DNA from: Actinomadura sp. CNU-125
GTDB taxonomy: Bacteria > Actinomycetota > Actinomycetes > Streptosporangiales > Streptosporangiaceae
Direction: 5' to 3'
DNA length: 33,754 nucleotides
Assembly (NCBI RefSeq): GCF_001942465.1
Contig: NZ_MKJY01000586.1
Span: forward strand, 1 to 33,754
The position numbers and the translations under genes are program-made. Positions within the stretch are counted from its first letter, which is position 1. The number at the start of each line of letters is the position of its first letter. Shown here piece by piece: positions 32,730 to 33,754 of the stretch. The notes beneath the pieces were generated by a model that was not told the DNA's origin, made no database searches, and saw only the letters and a program-made list of their open reading frames with translations.

Positions 32730-33754
32730 TCAGGTGACGGTCACGACGACCGAGTGCCACCCGGTCGCGCCGTCGGGGAAGGGCGGAGTCCGTTCCGGGG
32801 GCTGCGTCGTGCCGGTGCCGTCGGTGGCGCGGACGCGCAGCGTGTGGCCGCCGGGCGCGGCGTCCCACTCGGCGACCCACTGCCGCCAGGTGTCGGAGGA
32901 CGGCACGGGCGCGAGCTCCGCCTCGCGCCACGGGCCGTCGTCGACCCGCCACTCGACGGCCTGGACGCCGCGGTGCTGCGCCCACGCGGTGCCCGCGACG
33001 GCGACCCGTCCGGCCTGCACGCGGGCGAGCGGGCGCGGGACGTCGATGCGCGAGAACGTCTCGACCGGCGCGCGCTCGGCGTAGCCGCGCTCCGTCCAGT
33101 ACGCCTGCTCGGCGGCGAATCGGGTGATCTTGAGATCGACGACCCATTTCGTCGCCGACACGTAGCCGAACAGGCCCGGGACGACCATGCGCACCGGGAA
33201 CCCGTGCTTCACGGGCAGCGGCTCGCCGTTCATCGCGACGGCGAGCAGCGCGTCGCGCCCGTCCAGCACCGGGTCGAGCGCGGTGCCGATCGTCATGCCG
33301 TCCGCCGCGCGGGACAGGATCTGGTCGGCGCCCCGCCGGACGCCCGCTTCGCGCAGCAGCCGCGCGAGCGGCGCGCCGAGCCAGCGGGCGTTCCCGGCGA
33401 GGTCGCCGCCGACCTGGTTCGACACGCACGACAGGGTGATGTCGCGTTCGACGAGCGCCCGGTCCAGCAGCTCGCCGAACGTGATCTCCATCGGACGATC
33501 GACCGCGCCGTGGATCCGCAGGGTCCACTCGCGCGGATCCACCTGCGGAAGCGTGAGGGCCGTGTCGACCCGGTAGAAGTCGCGATTCGGGGTGACGAAC
33601 GGGGGCATCCCCGGCACCCGCACCCGCGCACCGCGCGGAACGGGCTTCGCGGGCGACGCGGGAGCCGGGAGGCCGATCGCTCGCGCAGCTCCGCGACCCG
33701 CGCCGTCCGAGCAGGAACCGCCCGCCCGCCGCACCGGCCCCCGCCACCGCGACC
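32730..33754 (-). CDS. Sulfite-oxidase-like molybdopterin oxidoreductase (5' end cut by the window)
   Basis: This is the C-terminal ~330 residues of a membrane-anchored molybdenum enzyme of the sulfite oxidase family. The molybdopterin domain runs from TPNRDFYRVDTAL through ITLSCVSNQVGGD, whose Cys ligates Mo, to PVKHGFPVRMVVPGLFGY. A Mo-co dimerisation domain follows (VEWRVDDGPWREAELA to GWHSVVVTVT). The far right end encodes GGRFLLGRR, probably the end of an N-terminal membrane region, in another frame, so a frame break lies near 33670-33705. The true start is outside the window. It is upstream of, and probably co-transcribed with, the fasciclin gene. The substrate is unknown. Confidence 0.9.
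   Translation of the reverse strand, partial: SRWRGPVRRAGGSCSDGAGRGAARAIGLPAPASPAKPVPRGARVRVPGMPPFVTPNRDFYRVDTALTLPQVDPREWTLRIHGAVDRPMEITFGELLDRALVERDITLSCVSNQVGGDLAGNARWLGAPLARLLREAGVRRGADQILSRAADGMTIGTALDPVLDGRDALLAVAMNGEPLPVKHGFPVRMVVPGLFGYVSATKWVVDLKITRFAAEQAYWTERGYAERAPVETFSRIDVPRPLARVQAGRVAVAGTAWAQHRGVQAVEWRVDDGPWREAELAPVPSSDTWRQWVAEWDAAPGGHTLRVRATDGTGTTQPPERTPPFPDGATGWHSVVVTVT

Overview
The window is a very GC-rich actinomycete segment (Streptosporangiales-like, Actinomadura relatives being the best guess). The evidence is the base composition, GTG starts, probable leaderless genes, a eukaryote-like GSII glutamine synthetase, and actinobacterial families such as DUF6069, DUF6891, DUF6153 and DUF305. 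No insertion sequence, CRISPR array or phage gene is visible.

Left third (10-12182, minus strand): a three-gene, translationally coupled operon for an iterative type I polyketide synthase of the PUFA / glycolipid / 'secondary lipid' type. The first protein reads NMO-NMO-KS-AT-ACP-KR, the second KS-AT-DH-PPTase-like, and the third is a free ACP. By reading the motifs, nearly every catalytic residue of the first protein outside the flavoenzyme part is replaced (KS Cys to Ala and first His to Ser, AT Ser to Gly, ACP Ser to Pro, KR Ser and Tyr to Ala). The second protein keeps a complete Cys-His-His KS but has a Ser-less AT and an eroded PPTase tail. The free ACP keeps its serine. Repeat-rich linkers lie where tandem ACPs would be expected. 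This is the most unusual system in the window.

Middle (12.2-22.1 kb): a universal stress protein divergent from the PKS operon, a DUF6069 membrane protein, GSII (glnII) divergent from a DUF6891 protein, and a TetR repressor divergent from an oligopeptide-type ABC importer. In the importer, one inner-membrane permease and one ATPase are fused into a single protein. The TetR/importer intergenic region holds a perfect 24-bp palindrome over the promoter, a second related copy, and a Crp-like palindrome. A tRNA-Val(UAC) follows on the minus strand.

Right part (22.2-33.75 kb): a complete kdp potassium-uptake operon (an extra 26-aa membrane micropeptide, then kdpF, A, B, C, D, E). It is followed by a small helical protein ending in what looks like a bacterial RHIM/amyloid-signalling motif, a DUF6153-DUF305 pair, and, on the minus strand, a fasciclin lipoprotein and a sulfite-oxidase-like molybdoenzyme cut by the window edge.

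Caution: many genes carry apparent single-base frameshifts (about twenty in the PKS genes; also tetR, the permease/ATPase fusion, kdpD, the fasciclin gene and the molybdoenzyme). Because they hit unrelated genes and often lose one G in a C-GG-C context, sequence error is the likeliest cause for most of them. The catalytic-residue changes, by contrast, lie inside continuous reading frames and are not produced by those shifts.
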